Source of the DNA: Parachlamydiaceae bacterium | Lineage (GTDB): Bacteria > Chlamydiota > Chlamydiia > Chlamydiales > Parachlamydiaceae | Length of the DNA: 36,412 bases | Direction of reading: 5' to 3' | Assembly (NCBI GenBank): GCA_013821265.1 | Contig: JACDHD010000021.1 | Span: forward strand, 1-36,412 | Part shown: positions 1-8,299 of the stretch, one piece after another | How the letters are laid out: every line of letters starts with the position of its first letter | Numbering within the stretch: position 1 is the stretch's first letter | Notes under the pieces: model-generated | The model's input: only the letters and a program-made list of their open reading frames with translations | The model's database searches: none | Told to the model about the DNA's origin: nothing | Program-made: the position numbers and the translations under genes

Positions 1-40
1 CATAACCACCTCAATTTAAAAGAGATAGTATATCATAAAG

Positions 41-81
41 TGTTCGCGATGTCTCTTGGTTAAAATGTACGCGATGTGTCT
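41..81. repeat. Two direct repeats, possible remnant of a transposon end
   Basis: TGTTCGCGATGTCTCT (41-56) and TGTACGCGATGTGTCT (66-81) are two 16-bp direct repeats with a 25-bp period and two mismatches. Repeated short motifs of this kind occur at the ends of some insertion sequences, where they bind transposase. No transposase gene lies in the window beside them, so the mobile-element reading is only a guess. Confidence 0.35.
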
Positions 82-127
82 GGGTCGGACCCCCTATGAA
101 AGCGGTGGCAAGCCACCGCACTCCAAA
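82..127. repeat. Dispersed hairpin repeat, AGCGG...CCGC type
   Basis: AGCGGTGGCAAGCCACCGC (101-119) is a hairpin with an 8-bp GC-rich stem and an AA loop, followed by ACTCCAAA. It is preceded by a short GGGTC/GACCC palindrome and TATGAA. The same unit recurs at 5267-5291 and, in inverted halves, at 5194-5217, 22375-22399 and 22540-22560. A variant with compensating stem changes is at 23540-23559. Confidence 0.8.
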
Positions 128-136
128 TAGGAAAGG

Positions 137-1231
137 TTAATCATTCCGAATGATACGGAATTCGGATTCATTAGGCAAACCCAAAGAATGACCCAACGTT
201 AAGACACAGCCACCCGCTGCACAAAATCCTTTCAACTTGCGAATCCCCTGCGCACTCATACATTCCGATACAACAACAAGCTCGTCCAATCCTCCCCATT
301 CTCCCGTTAAAAGCGCTTCAGGGATAAAACGAAACGATCGCTGCTCTTCCTTCAGCTGCGCGATCGCTCGGTTCAGCTTAGTATTCACTCGCGGAAGAGA
401 CTGCACTTCTACCGGTAAACAGATCCCCAACGTCGGTTGTAGCGATTCCATGGATTCATATGCCACATGCGATAGCCATCCTTGCTTCTGCAGAGCTAAA
501 GCTGTAACCGGTAGCGTATCACCTGTTATCGCACGATGAAGTCTTCCAAAGCGTTCTTTGGTGAGCAACTGCGCCAGTTCAAGGGGGTCATTAATCACCG
601 ATGTATCTAGCAAGATACACGCTGCGAGTTCTCCAGGAAGATGTCGCGCTAACAACTCAATAAATTCAACTGCTGTGTTGCAAGCAAATAGTCTCAGCAA
701 CCGTTTTCCTTCTGCATGTTTAAATAAAAAATGTTGATCTAGCTGCTCAAACTGCGCGATCGCAATGCCTGTTTGATCTGTAAAATTAGCGGTCGTTTGA
801 AAGTGCTCTGTCAGCCATTCTTGCATTAAGGTGATCTGCTGCACATCCCATGCAATCTGTTGCGAAAAATCGAGAGAACCATTGTAAAGACTCATGCCAA
901 CGGAAACGGAGCAAAATTCAGGCCAGATTGTTTCTCGAAAATGTTTTAAAGCTAACGAAAGCGCCAAATATTGCGCTTGATCCGACAATGGCGCTCGCAA
1001 AGCAGAAAATAATCCAAGATCGCATTTCCAAAAGATTTTTAAGCCCTGGGCAATATATCCTCGTGCCGTTTGCAAGGCATCATGCCAATTTAAATCTGAT
1101 TCCAATCCGCCCGGTAAATGCACCGTGCGTGCATTACATTGTGAGGGCATCGATCCTTCACCTAAGTACACCATGGGCAAAAGAACACTTGGATCCGAAC
1201 GCGTATCATCTAGTAAAAGAAAGGACTCCAT
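137..1231 (-). CDS. Conserved-looking hypothetical protein coupled to trmB
   Basis: I do not recognise this 364-residue protein. The open frame extends upstream to 1291, but the ATG at 1231 is the better start: it shares one base with the trmB stop (TGATG), a typical translational-coupling arrangement, and yields MESFLLLDD. No signal peptide or membrane helix is evident and the composition is that of a soluble mixed alpha/beta protein. The C-terminal part has alternating hydrophobic strands and a Gly-rich stretch (LKGFCAAGGCVLTLGHSLG). Co-transcription with trmB is likely from the overlap, but nothing in the sequence gives a function. Confidence 0.75.
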   Translation of the reverse strand: MESFLLLDDTRSDPSVLLPMVYLGEGSMPSQCNARTVHLPGGLESDLNWHDALQTARGYIAQGLKIFWKCDLGLFSALRAPLSDQAQYLALSLALKHFRETIWPEFCSVSVGMSLYNGSLDFSQQIAWDVQQITLMQEWLTEHFQTTANFTDQTGIAIAQFEQLDQHFLFKHAEGKRLLRLFACNTAVEFIELLARHLPGELAACILLDTSVINDPLELAQLLTKERFGRLHRAITGDTLPVTALALQKQGWLSHVAYESMESLQPTLGICLPVEVQSLPRVNTKLNRAIAQLKEEQRSFRFIPEALLTGEWGGLDELVVVSECMSAQGIRKLKGFCAAGGCVLTLGHSLGLPNESEFRIIRND

Positions 1232-1920
1232 CAGGCAACTCGAACTGTCTGAAAACGGTGGTAGTAGATTTCCCGTCCTCTTGCACGCCATAATGCGTCA
1301 AAATAGGAGGACCCATATCCCTCATTTTCTGTTTTGTAGTAGGGTGTGGGATAGGATGACTGAAATTCACACACAGCACTCATTAGCTTAATCGTCCATT
1401 TTGAATAGTTGGCGTCATCTGTCACAAAATCCAAAGTTGCGCCTTTATGAAAGACATTTTCGATCTGATTGAGAAAAGGAATTTGAATGAGCCGCTTTTT
1501 GATATGACGAGTTTTGGGCCATGGATCGGGAAAGTTAATGAAAGCTTGCGAAATGCTCTGTTTAGGTAGGTAGTGCTGTGTGACATTGTACGCTTCCCCA
1601 CAGATGATGAATAGATTAGGAATCTGATGATTTTTGATCTTAGACCAAATTTTGCGCACACGCGAAAATTTCATTTCGAGAGCGACCCAGTTGAGTTGCG
1701 GATTGGCCAAAGCCTTTTCAGCGATCCAGGCTCCATTGCCACTACAGTATTCTAAGCACACCGGATTGCGATTGCCAAATACATCGGGATGGTCCCAGCC
1801 AGGAAAAACGAAAGGGTCATCAGGGTTGTTATGGTCCGGAAAAGCGTACCAGACGCGGTCTTGAATTAATAGACGGCGCTGGTTCCAATCAAACGGGGAT
1901 TCTAAATCGTGAGGTCTCAT
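1231..1920 (-). CDS. trmB: tRNA (guanine-N7-)-methyltransferase
   Basis: TrmB methylates N7 of G46 in the variable loop of tRNAs using S-adenosylmethionine, acting in the cytosol. The 229-residue length fits the family. The SAM-binding region is around residues 55-80 (LEYCSGNGAWIAEKAL followed by NWVALEM). The diagnostic motif NFPDPWPKTRHIKKRL, near residue 130, matches the FPDPWPK-RHxKRR signature, including the Asp-Pro-Trp core. The start is the ATG at 1918-1920, with a GGAA purine run a few bases upstream. The downstream hypothetical gene begins inside the TGA stop, so the two are probably one operon. Family assignment is firm. Confidence 0.95.
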   Translation of the reverse strand: MRPHDLESPFDWNQRRLLIQDRVWYAFPDHNNPDDPFVFPGWDHPDVFGNRNPVCLEYCSGNGAWIAEKALANPQLNWVALEMKFSRVRKIWSKIKNHQIPNLFIICGEAYNVTQHYLPKQSISQAFINFPDPWPKTRHIKKRLIQIPFLNQIENVFHKGATLDFVTDDANYSKWTIKLMSAVCEFQSSYPTPYYKTENEGYGSSYFDALWRARGREIYYHRFQTVRVA

Positions 1921-1986
1921 TCAATTTCCATTTTTTAGGAGTCAAGGATACACGATTTCGAAATAACGTTCACTACTGATTTTGCT

Positions 1987-2110
1987 TTCTGCCCTTGCCC
2001 CTGCCTTTGCACTTGCCTTTCCTTTCTTTTGATAAAAATGGTGATTGAAAAACTTAAAACACATCACATTCAAATTGTTTAGCAAAGGAACGGACAAGGG
2101 CAAGAAAGGA
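1987..2110. repeat. Purine/pyrimidine-armed intergenic repeat, copy 1
   Basis: A pyrimidine-rich arm (from about 1989, CTGCCCTTGCCCCTGCC) is followed by a core at 2038-2089 containing GATTGAAAAACTTAAAA and TCACATTC. A purine-rich arm (AAGGAACGGACAAGGGCAAG) follows the core. The arms are roughly complementary. A second copy at 3337-3462 has the same core and arm types, so the two flank map and its small companion ORF. Confidence 0.8.
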
Positions 2111-2179
2111 CAAAAGAGCATTTACCTCTATAGGGCAAAGGCAAGAGCAAGGAAGGACAAAAGAGCATTAACCTCTATA
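2106..2179. repeat. Pair of 27-bp direct repeats upstream of map
   Basis: Two 27-bp copies (2106-2132 and 2153-2179), both beginning AAGGACAAAAGAGCATT and ending CCTCTATA, differ at one base and have a 47-bp period. The second runs into TATAAT (2176-2181), a possible -10 element for map. No convincing -35 hexamer precedes it. Confidence 0.75.
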
Positions 2180-2240
2180 ATTGCGTTTAAATTCTCCAGA
2201 AACTATAATTGCTAGGTTAGCAAACAGATATAGGGAAGCC

Positions 2241-3131
2241 ATGATTGGCCGAAATGATTACTGCTGGTGCGGTAGCAAAAAGAAATGGAAGCAGTGTCAC
2301 TATCCCCAGCTGAGCGATGCTGCAAGCAAAAAATCAGACAACCTCAAAGCTCAGTATTACAAAAAGCATGACATTATCATTAAAACTCCCGAACAAATTG
2401 AAGGAATCCGCGCAGCTTGTATCTTAACAGCAAAAATTTTAGATGCAACGTGTGATATGGCAAAAGCAGGTATCACAACCGAACAACTTAATCAGTTTGC
2501 CCATAAACTGCATTTAGATGCGGGAGCTATACCAGCGCCACTTCATTACGGCCATCCTCCTTTTCCAAAAAGCATCTGCACCTCCCTCAACGAAGTGATC
2601 TGTCACGGCATCCCTAATAACACACCTTTAGAAGAAGGCGACATCGTTAATATCGATGCTAGTGCTCTTTACAAAGGTTATTATGGTGATTGTAGTCGCA
2701 TGGTAACGATTGGAAAAACTTCGGCAGAACGTCAAAAAGTAGTTGATGTTTCTTATGAATGTTTAATGCGCGCTATCGCTATTTTAAAACCAGGCGTGCC
2801 AGTCTCTGCAATTGGAGAAGCGATCGAATCTTATGCGGTCTCTAAAGGCTGCTCTGTGGTCAATCAATTTGTTGGACATGGAGTGGGCGTTGACTTTCAC
2901 GAAGGCCCACAAATTCCACACTACCGCAACAATTTAAATATTCCTTTAGTACCCGGCATGACCTTCACGATTGAACCGATGATAAATGCAGGTGTACGAG
3001 AAGGTTTTGTAGACCCCTTCGATAAATGGACAGCACGAACACGTGACGGAAAAGCAAGTGCTCAATGGGAACACACTCTTTTAATTACAGAGACGGGACA
3101 CGAAATTCTTACACCATGGAAAAAAATATGA
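2241..3131 (+). CDS. map: Methionine aminopeptidase with N-terminal SEC-C zinc motif
   Basis: The enzyme removes the initiator methionine from nascent proteins. The frame opens at a TTG (2181), but ATG 2241, preceded by AGGGA at 2232-2236, gives a 296-residue protein starting MIGRNDYCWCGSKKKWKQCH. That N-terminal Cys-x-Cys...Cys-His element is the SEC-C zinc motif that chlamydial and some other type I MAPs carry. The pita-bread fold's metal and catalytic residues are all visible: His in ICHGIP, Asp in VNIDAS, Asp in YYGDCS, His in GHGVGVDFHE, Glu in TIEPMI and Glu in AQWEHT. A small ORF starts at the stop codon (ATGA). The gene lies between two copies of an intergenic repeat. Confidence 0.95.
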   Translation: MIGRNDYCWCGSKKKWKQCHYPQLSDAASKKSDNLKAQYYKKHDIIIKTPEQIEGIRAACILTAKILDATCDMAKAGITTEQLNQFAHKLHLDAGAIPAPLHYGHPPFPKSICTSLNEVICHGIPNNTPLEEGDIVNIDASALYKGYYGDCSRMVTIGKTSAERQKVVDVSYECLMRAIAILKPGVPVSAIGEAIESYAVSKGCSVVNQFVGHGVGVDFHEGPQIPHYRNNLNIPLVPGMTFTIEPMINAGVREGFVDPFDKWTARTRDGKASAQWEHTLLITETGHEILTPWKKI

Positions 3132-3322
3132 ATATGGACGAACTAATTGTCATGTCGAAATCTAGAGGTGAATTGCCTCTAACTATCATTTGCCATCCCT
3201 ACCTTTTTGCATTGAAAGAAGGGGGCGATATCTCCAAAGACCTTTTAGATTATTCTTTGTTGCTGTTGCAGCGCAACTGTTCAGAGATCATCCGCAAAGA
3301 AGGCGATTACAAGAAGATGTAG
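3128..3322 (+). CDS. Small hypothetical protein overlapping the end of map
   Basis: This 64-codon ORF begins MNMDELIVMS. Its ATG overlaps the map stop as ATGA, suggesting translation by re-initiation. It encodes a soluble-looking acidic/basic mixed peptide with a likely helix (SKDLLDYSLLLLQRNCSEIIRK). I do not recognise it. An alternative in-frame ATG at 3116 would add four residues. The case for a real gene is the coupled start and the plausible amphipathic composition. Against it are the small size and the position next to a repeat. Confidence 0.5.
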   Translation: MNMDELIVMSKSRGELPLTIICHPYLFALKEGGDISKDLLDYSLLLLQRNCSEIIRKEGDYKKM

Positions 3323-3336
3323 CCGTAACTGCGTAC

Positions 3337-3462
3337 TGTCCTTTCCTTGCCCCTGCCTTTTCTTTAATTATTAAGATGATTGAAAAACTTAAAAAACGTC
3401 ACATTCTTTGATTAGCGAAGGACAAGGCAAGGGCAAAGGCCAGGGTAAGGGCAGGGGAAGGG
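3337..3462. repeat. Purine/pyrimidine-armed intergenic repeat, copy 2
   Basis: The pyrimidine arm is CTTTCCTTGCCCCTGCC. The core at 3373-3422 contains GATTGAAAAACTTAAAA and GTCACATTC, and the purine arm includes GACAAGGCAAGGGCAAAGG and GGGCAGGGGAAGG. The core is the same as at 2038-2089 with few substitutions. The copy lies between the map unit and groEL. Confidence 0.8.
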
Positions 3463-3493
3463 GTTGTAAGTTAGATCCAGGTTTTCTTTCCCC

Positions 3494-3523
3494 TTGCGCA
3501 ATAGGATTACCTTCCACTACAAT
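3494..3523 (+). promoter_or_regulatory. Candidate housekeeping-sigma promoter of groEL
   Basis: TTGCGC (3494-3499) and TACAAT (3518-3523) are separated by 18 bp and lie 41 bp before the groEL start. A GGAG Shine-Dalgarno follows near 3551. No CIRCE operator (TTAGCACTC-N9-GAGTGCTAA) is visible, so HrcA control is not indicated for this copy. Confidence 0.45.
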
Positions 3524-3564
3524 GTCGCAAATAGAATTTACTTAAACTCAGGAGTATAAGAAAC

Positions 3565-5160
3565 ATGTCTTCCACACCAAAAGAAATCATCTTCGACGAA
3601 GAAGCACGCCAATACCTTCTGACTGGAATCAAAAAATTAGCAGACGTTGTCGCTTTTACACTAGGACCCAAAGGACGTAACGTCGGTCTTGAAAAAGGAT
3701 GGGGCGCTCCAACGATTACCAACGACGGAAACACAATCGTTCGCGATATGTCTCTCATCAATCAATATGAAAATATGGGCGTCTCCATCGCCAAAGAAGT
3801 CGCACAAAAAATTAAAGATCAATCTGGAGACGGCACCACGACAGGAACTCTCCTATTGAGAGCACTTGTCGAAAATGGAATTAAATTTATCTCCGCCGGT
3901 GCAAGCCCAATCGGTATCAAACGCGGAATGGACAAAGCTGTCGATGCTGTTGTCAAAGAAATTGAAAAAGTTGCTATTCCAGTTAAAGACGCAAAAGAAA
4001 TTCGCAATATCGCTACCGTTTCCGCCTCTGGCAATGAAGAGATCGGTAATCTCATCACAGAAGCGACTGAAAAAGTAGGTCGCAATGGCGTCATTACAAT
4101 CGAAGAAGCTAAAGGAACAGAAACTACGATCGAAATCGTTGAGGGCATGCAATTTGATCGCGGTTACATCAGCGCTTACTTCTGCACAAATCCAGATAAA
4201 CAAACTGTCGAATTGAGCAATGCGCAAATTTTGCTGATCGATCGCAAAATTTCAAACGTTCATGAAATCCTACCTGTCCTCCAAGCTACTGCCACAACAG
4301 GTCGCGAACTGCTGATCATTGCAGAAGACGTTGAGGGCGATGTGTTGTCCACTTTAGTGGTCAACAAGCTACGGGGAACATTAAAAATTGCAGCAGTAAA
4401 AGCTCCTGCTTTTGGCGATCGACGCAAAGCAATGCTCGAAGATATTGCGGTTCTTACTGGTGCTACTGTCGTTTCAGAAGATGCTGGAATGTCTCTGCGC
4501 GAGATTCCGCCAGAAGTATTAGGATCTGCAGAAAAAATCACGATCACAAAAGAGCACACACTAATCGTCAATGGCCATGGATCAAAAGCAAACGTTACTG
4601 CACGCATCAAACAAATTGACAATGAAATGACCGAAACGAAGAGCTCTTATGACAAAGAGAAACTCGAAGAGCGCAAAGCTAAGCTTAGTGGTGGTGTCGC
4701 AGTCATTCGCGTAGGCGCTGTAACCGAAACAGAATTGAAAAAGCGGAAGCAAGAATTTGAAGATAGCTTGAATTCGACTAAAGCTGCGATCGAATCTGGT
4801 GTTGTTGCTGGTGGCGGCGTCGCTCTATTGCGCGCTAGCCTAGTCATCGACAAGCTCAATCTTAAAGGAGATGAAGCCACTGGAGCCAAAGCGGTAAAAA
4901 TAGCTTGTGAAGCTCCTTTGAAACAGATTGTTGTAAACACGGGATTGGATGGTTCTGTTGTATTGGCCGAAGTGCTTAATGCATTGCCCAATTTTGGCTT
5001 CAATGCCTTTTCAGAAAAAGTGGAAGACTTGGTTAAGTCAGGTGTTATCGACCCAGCTAAAGTTGTGAAAAATGCATTGACCTATGCCGCTTCTGCCGCA
5101 GGAATTGTTCTTATCTCCGAAGCGTTAATCGGCGATGCCCCTGAAGATGAAGCAAACTAG
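3565..5160 (+). CDS. groEL: GroEL-family chaperonin (paralogue without groES)
   Basis: This is a 531-residue Hsp60 chaperonin subunit that would assemble into the ATP-driven folding chamber. Nucleotide-binding motifs are intact: TLGPKGRNV, NDGNTIVRDM, SGDGTTTGT with the catalytic-region Asp, and the EDSLNSTKAAIESGVVAGGGVALLRA segment carrying the hydrolysis Asp. The apical domain has FDRGYISAYF. The C-terminus ends GDAPEDEAN rather than the usual Gly-Gly-Met tail. No groES lies upstream, unlike the standard operon. Chlamydiae are known to carry two or more extra groEL genes beside groESL; this may be one of them, although its ATP motifs are more canonical than expected for a strongly divergent paralogue. 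It starts at ATG 3565 after an AGGAG. Confidence 0.93.
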   Translation: MSSTPKEIIFDEEARQYLLTGIKKLADVVAFTLGPKGRNVGLEKGWGAPTITNDGNTIVRDMSLINQYENMGVSIAKEVAQKIKDQSGDGTTTGTLLLRALVENGIKFISAGASPIGIKRGMDKAVDAVVKEIEKVAIPVKDAKEIRNIATVSASGNEEIGNLITEATEKVGRNGVITIEEAKGTETTIEIVEGMQFDRGYISAYFCTNPDKQTVELSNAQILLIDRKISNVHEILPVLQATATTGRELLIIAEDVEGDVLSTLVVNKLRGTLKIAAVKAPAFGDRRKAMLEDIAVLTGATVVSEDAGMSLREIPPEVLGSAEKITITKEHTLIVNGHGSKANVTARIKQIDNEMTETKSSYDKEKLEERKAKLSGGVAVIRVGAVTETELKKRKQEFEDSLNSTKAAIESGVVAGGGVALLRASLVIDKLNLKGDEATGAKAVKIACEAPLKQIVVNTGLDGSVVLAEVLNALPNFGFNAFSEKVEDLVKSGVIDPAKVVKNALTYAASAAGIVLISEALIGDAPEDEAN

Positions 5161-5181
5161 AAAAAGAACGCATAGCGAATT

Positions 5182-5322
5182 CCGATGTTCTTAGCTTTTT
5201 GGAGTGCGGTGGCTTGCCGATGTTACAACGAACTGTGAATGGGGTCAGCAAGCCGACCCCTATGAAAGCGGTGGCAAGCCCACCGCACTCCAAAAGCGAA
5301 GAACATCGGCAAGCCGATGTTT
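5182..5322. repeat. Compound palindromic repeat between groEL and the ABC operon
   Basis: The outer arms, 5182-5217 and about 5272-5309, are imperfect inverted repeats containing CGATGTTCTT, GGAGTGCGGTGGCTTGCC and their complements. Between them is GGGGTCAGCAAGCCGACCCC (a hairpin, about 5237-5256) and an AGCGG...CCGC unit. Downstream is the perfect hairpin AACATCGGCAAGCCGATGTT (5302-5321), which recurs at 23514-23533. Nothing in this gap looks coding. Confidence 0.8.
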
Positions 5323-5350
5323 GTGAAAGCGAAGAAGAGTTATATCTAGT

Positions 5351-6589
5351 ATGCAAAGTAAAGTCTCCACTCCCCTTCTCTATTGTTTCGCTATCGCTCT
5401 AATTGGATGCTGGTGGCTATGTGCGTTTACGTCTTTTGCTCCGGCAACTTCTTCCCTTCCAAAACGTACCTTAGCTCCTCGCCAATCTCCCCTACTTGCT
5501 TCCCTAACTCCGATAAGAAGAGAACTTCTCCAACAGGCGCTTGGAGGCGATATAGCCCTGATGTCGCAACTGATTGCCGATTGGGACTTGGATGCACAAA
5601 TTTTAGAAAAAGCCGGTCACAGTGCAATAAAAGCACTACCGCGCGAATCGTTTGTGCGAAGTCAGCTGCTAAGTCGTCAACTATTAACGAACTCTCCACA
5701 ACGCTTGCGTGCCATTCGCGAACAAGAACGCGCGCTACAAGTGTGCGACGATTTGAATAATCCTGTTAACTTAGAATCTGAAATTAACCGTTTTCTTCCA
5801 CAAACATATGTGGCAGCAAGTTTTTTGTTAGCACTCACAAAACCGGAACAAATTTTAGGATTGCCAAAGGGACTGCGAGAGCTCACTCACCTCTTCCCCA
5901 AACAGCTAACTGAACAGATTCCCTACGATGTCGATCGCTATAACGCAGAAAGTTTATCCTTAGACAATCCACAACTCGCTTTTGTCGCTCACTACTCTCA
6001 CCCTGGATTTTTGGAAACATTGCGCAATCAACAAGTTCCCCTTTTTACAATGTACCACTTAGATACCATCGACGACATTCGCAATTCGCTGCAACGCGTA
6101 GGCCACACACTCAATCGTTCAATGGAAGCTGAGCTCCTTAATGTCTTTATGGAAGCTGCTTTGCTGGCAATAGACAACCATCTTTGGGCCGTACAGCACT
6201 CTTGGACCGAATCATCCTTTCCGCGCGTTCTGGTCTTACATCATCATTCCCTTTTCCTGTTGCCAACTGCTAAAACGCTCACGGGTCAATTACTCCAACG
6301 CATGCCTCTCTCCTTACCTGCAGAGGCACAGTTAGATACTGATTGGACAATTCCGATGACCTTAGAGAGCATTGCAGACTTCGATCCAGAGTGTTTAATC
6401 ATTGTCTCAGCCAATCAAAAACGCTCCCAGCAAGAAATTATCAGCCATCCCGCATTAGCTAATCTTTCAGCGGTCAACAATGGCCGCATCTTCTTTGTCG
6501 ATGAAATCGTTCAGCAATTTCCCTCACAATACGTGATCCTGGCTTACTACGATCTCTTTCATGCTCTAGCCTCTGCAGATCTTTTATGA
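5351..6589 (+). CDS. FecB/BtuF-type ABC transporter substrate-binding protein
   Basis: This is probably the extracytoplasmic ligand-binding component of an importer for a chelated metal, haem or corrinoid. The 412-residue protein has an N-terminal hydrophobic segment (residues 8-30) with a possible lipobox LIGC at Cys20, although the unusually hydrophobic residues after it leave ordinary secretion or membrane anchoring open. Residues 35-140 form a helical extension not normally present in this family. From about residue 145 (FLPQTYVAASFLLAL) the type III binding-protein pattern follows: DTIDDIRNSLQRVGHTLNR linker helix, SIADFDPECLIIVSAN and HPALANLSAVNNGRIFFVDE near the C-terminus. The permease start overlaps its stop by ATGA. 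The ligand cannot be assigned. Confidence 0.8.
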   Translation: MQSKVSTPLLYCFAIALIGCWWLCAFTSFAPATSSLPKRTLAPRQSPLLASLTPIRRELLQQALGGDIALMSQLIADWDLDAQILEKAGHSAIKALPRESFVRSQLLSRQLLTNSPQRLRAIREQERALQVCDDLNNPVNLESEINRFLPQTYVAASFLLALTKPEQILGLPKGLRELTHLFPKQLTEQIPYDVDRYNAESLSLDNPQLAFVAHYSHPGFLETLRNQQVPLFTMYHLDTIDDIRNSLQRVGHTLNRSMEAELLNVFMEAALLAIDNHLWAVQHSWTESSFPRVLVLHHHSLFLLPTAKTLTGQLLQRMPLSLPAEAQLDTDWTIPMTLESIADFDPECLIIVSANQKRSQQEIISHPALANLSAVNNGRIFFVDEIVQQFPSQYVILAYYDLFHALASADLL

Positions 6590-7608
6590 CTTCATTGCGA
6601 CCATCTCTTAAAATGACCTATATCGCGTTATGGATCATGCTTGGACTGACTGCAATTGCGACATTGCTTTATGGAGATCTCCCTTGGAATGTTGTGTGGC
6701 AAGGGATAACACAGCGCTGGTTGCTTGGTGCGACGCAGTGGAACGCTCTTTTAGATGAACGCCTCCCACGCCTCATCGTTCTCTTTTGCACAGGCGCTTC
6801 CCTAGCTGTCTCTGGTGCTGTCATGCAGGCCCTTTTTCACAATCCCCTAGCGTCGCCTAGTGTTTTAGGAGTTTCCTGCGGCGGCAGTTTGTGTGTTCTT
6901 CTTGTCTTTATTTTAGGATGGCATAGCAATTATCCTTATGCAATTCCCATCGCAGCCTTTGGCGGCTGCCTAATCACAATTTTATTCATCTACACGCTAT
7001 CTCAGAGACGATCTGGCGCTCCCTTACACAATCTCATTCTCACAGGCATCGCGATCTCCACATTACTGTTAGCGATTCAAGGAGCCATCCTATACGCTTT
7101 GCGCGACCAATGGCAGCTGATTCAAACCCTAACAGAATGGGAATCGGGTTCCACCAGCAATCGCACATGGAAGCATGTGCATATGCAGTTGCCTCTAACG
7201 TTAGTGGGATTGATCGGATGCTGGTGGTACCGTCGAGAAATCGATCTTCTTGCCTTGGGCGATGAAGAGGCGTGTAATCTAGGAGTCAACGTCAACCAAG
7301 TGCGCTGGCGTCTCTTTCTGTGTGTTGCCATTTTGACCGGCGGAGCCCTTGCTGCTGTAGGTATGATTGCATTTTTTGGACTCGTTTTGCCGCACATGAT
7401 GCGCCGTTTGCAGGGCCCAAGCAACGTACATCTCATTCCTCTTTGTTTGATGGGAGGCGGCACTGCGATCGCCATTTTGGATCTCGGTTTGCGCATGCTG
7501 CACATCTACACGCTGTCGATAGGAAACGTTGCTGCGATATTGGGAGGCCTATTTTTTCTGTTTCTTCTCTTCAAAAGAGAACCTGAGCATCTTCGGCAGG
7601 CTGCTTAA
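6586..7608 (+). CDS. FecCD-family ABC transporter permease
   Basis: This 340-residue polytopic inner-membrane permease of the FecCD/BtuC type would form the homodimeric channel of the importer. The family signature PRLIVLFCTGASLAVSGAVMQALFHNPLASPSVLG is readable over residues 60-94, with GVSCGG after it. The coupling segment near residue 225 has LGDEEACNLGVNV, and a later segment GMIAFFGLVLPHMMRRL matches the conserved VGFVGLxxPHxxR region. Many hydrophobic segments fit about ten helices. It overlaps the binding-protein gene by four bases (ATGA) and is followed one base later by the ATPase, so the three form one operon. Confidence 0.93.
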   Translation: MTSLRPSLKMTYIALWIMLGLTAIATLLYGDLPWNVVWQGITQRWLLGATQWNALLDERLPRLIVLFCTGASLAVSGAVMQALFHNPLASPSVLGVSCGGSLCVLLVFILGWHSNYPYAIPIAAFGGCLITILFIYTLSQRRSGAPLHNLILTGIAISTLLLAIQGAILYALRDQWQLIQTLTEWESGSTSNRTWKHVHMQLPLTLVGLIGCWWYRREIDLLALGDEEACNLGVNVNQVRWRLFLCVAILTGGALAAVGMIAFFGLVLPHMMRRLQGPSNVHLIPLCLMGGGTAIAILDLGLRMLHIYTLSIGNVAAILGGLFFLFLLFKREPEHLRQAA

Positions 7609-7609
7609 T

Positions 7610-8299
7610 ATGTTAGACACAAAATCCCTAAGCTATAAAAAATTACTTCATGCGATCACCTTGACATTTGTTCCTGGGCGTCTTTATGGAATTATTGGAG
7701 CCAATGGGTCGGGAAAAACAACACTGCTAAAAACAATGTCTGGTATCTGGGCGCCTACATCTGGGCACGTTTTTTGGCAAAATGCCGATCTTTTGAAAAT
7801 GGAGCGACGAACGATTAGCCAAACGCTTTCGTTAGTTCCTCAGAATCCGCAAGTGCATTTTGACTTCTCGGTCGCTGAGATGGTGGCAATGGGACGCTAT
7901 GCTCACTATAGTGTGCAGCCTCAGGATATTGAAGAGGCTCTTTCAGCGGTTAATGCGCTGCATTTGAAGCAGCGACCGATTTCGCAACTTTCAAGTGGAG
8001 AACGGCAACGCGTTTACATTGCTCGTGCATTAATAACGAAAGCGCCTGTAATCCTTTTGGATGAGCCCACAGCAAGTTTGGATGTAAGGCATCAGGAGGA
8101 AATTTGGTTACTTTTGCAGCGATTGTCGCAACAGGGAAAGGTTGTCATTATGGCTAGTCATGATTTAAACGCTGTAACGCGCTACTGTACGGATATGATT
8201 GCGATGCAGATGGGTCTTTGTGTTGCTGCAGAGCCTGTTTCCTTTTTGACTCCTGAGTTCCTGCGAGGGTTATTCTTTGACGAAAAGAGTCAGTTGTAG
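7610..8299 (+). CDS. ABC transporter ATP-binding protein (FecE/BtuD type)
   Basis: This cytosolic ATPase energises the FecBCD-type importer. ATG 7610, one base after the permease stop, gives 229 residues; a longer frame opens at 7529 inside the permease and is unlikely. Motifs in order are Walker A GANGSGKTT, Q-loop VPQNPQVHFDFSVAEMVAMG, signature LSSGERQRVYIARAL (SSGE in place of SGGE), Walker B VILLDEPTASLD and switch His in MASHDLNAV. It is slightly shorter than typical family members (about 255). The last codons lie inside one arm of a long inverted repeat, 8291-8537, so the 3' end of the mRNA can form a long stem. Confidence 0.93.
   Translation: MLDTKSLSYKKLLHAITLTFVPGRLYGIIGANGSGKTTLLKTMSGIWAPTSGHVFWQNADLLKMERRTISQTLSLVPQNPQVHFDFSVAEMVAMGRYAHYSVQPQDIEEALSAVNALHLKQRPISQLSSGERQRVYIARALITKAPVILLDEPTASLDVRHQEEIWLLLQRLSQQGKVVIMASHDLNAVTRYCTDMIAMQMGLCVAAEPVSFLTPEFLRGLFFDEKSQL

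Noticed and set aside
3550-3564. CIRCE/HrcA operator upstream of groEL
   Set aside because: No TTAGCACTC or GAGTGCTAA half-site is present in the leader.
3819-5003. Several antisense open frames of 109-124 codons within groEL
   Set aside because: They mirror the codon pattern of a highly conserved gene, have no ribosome-binding sites and no recognisable protein features.
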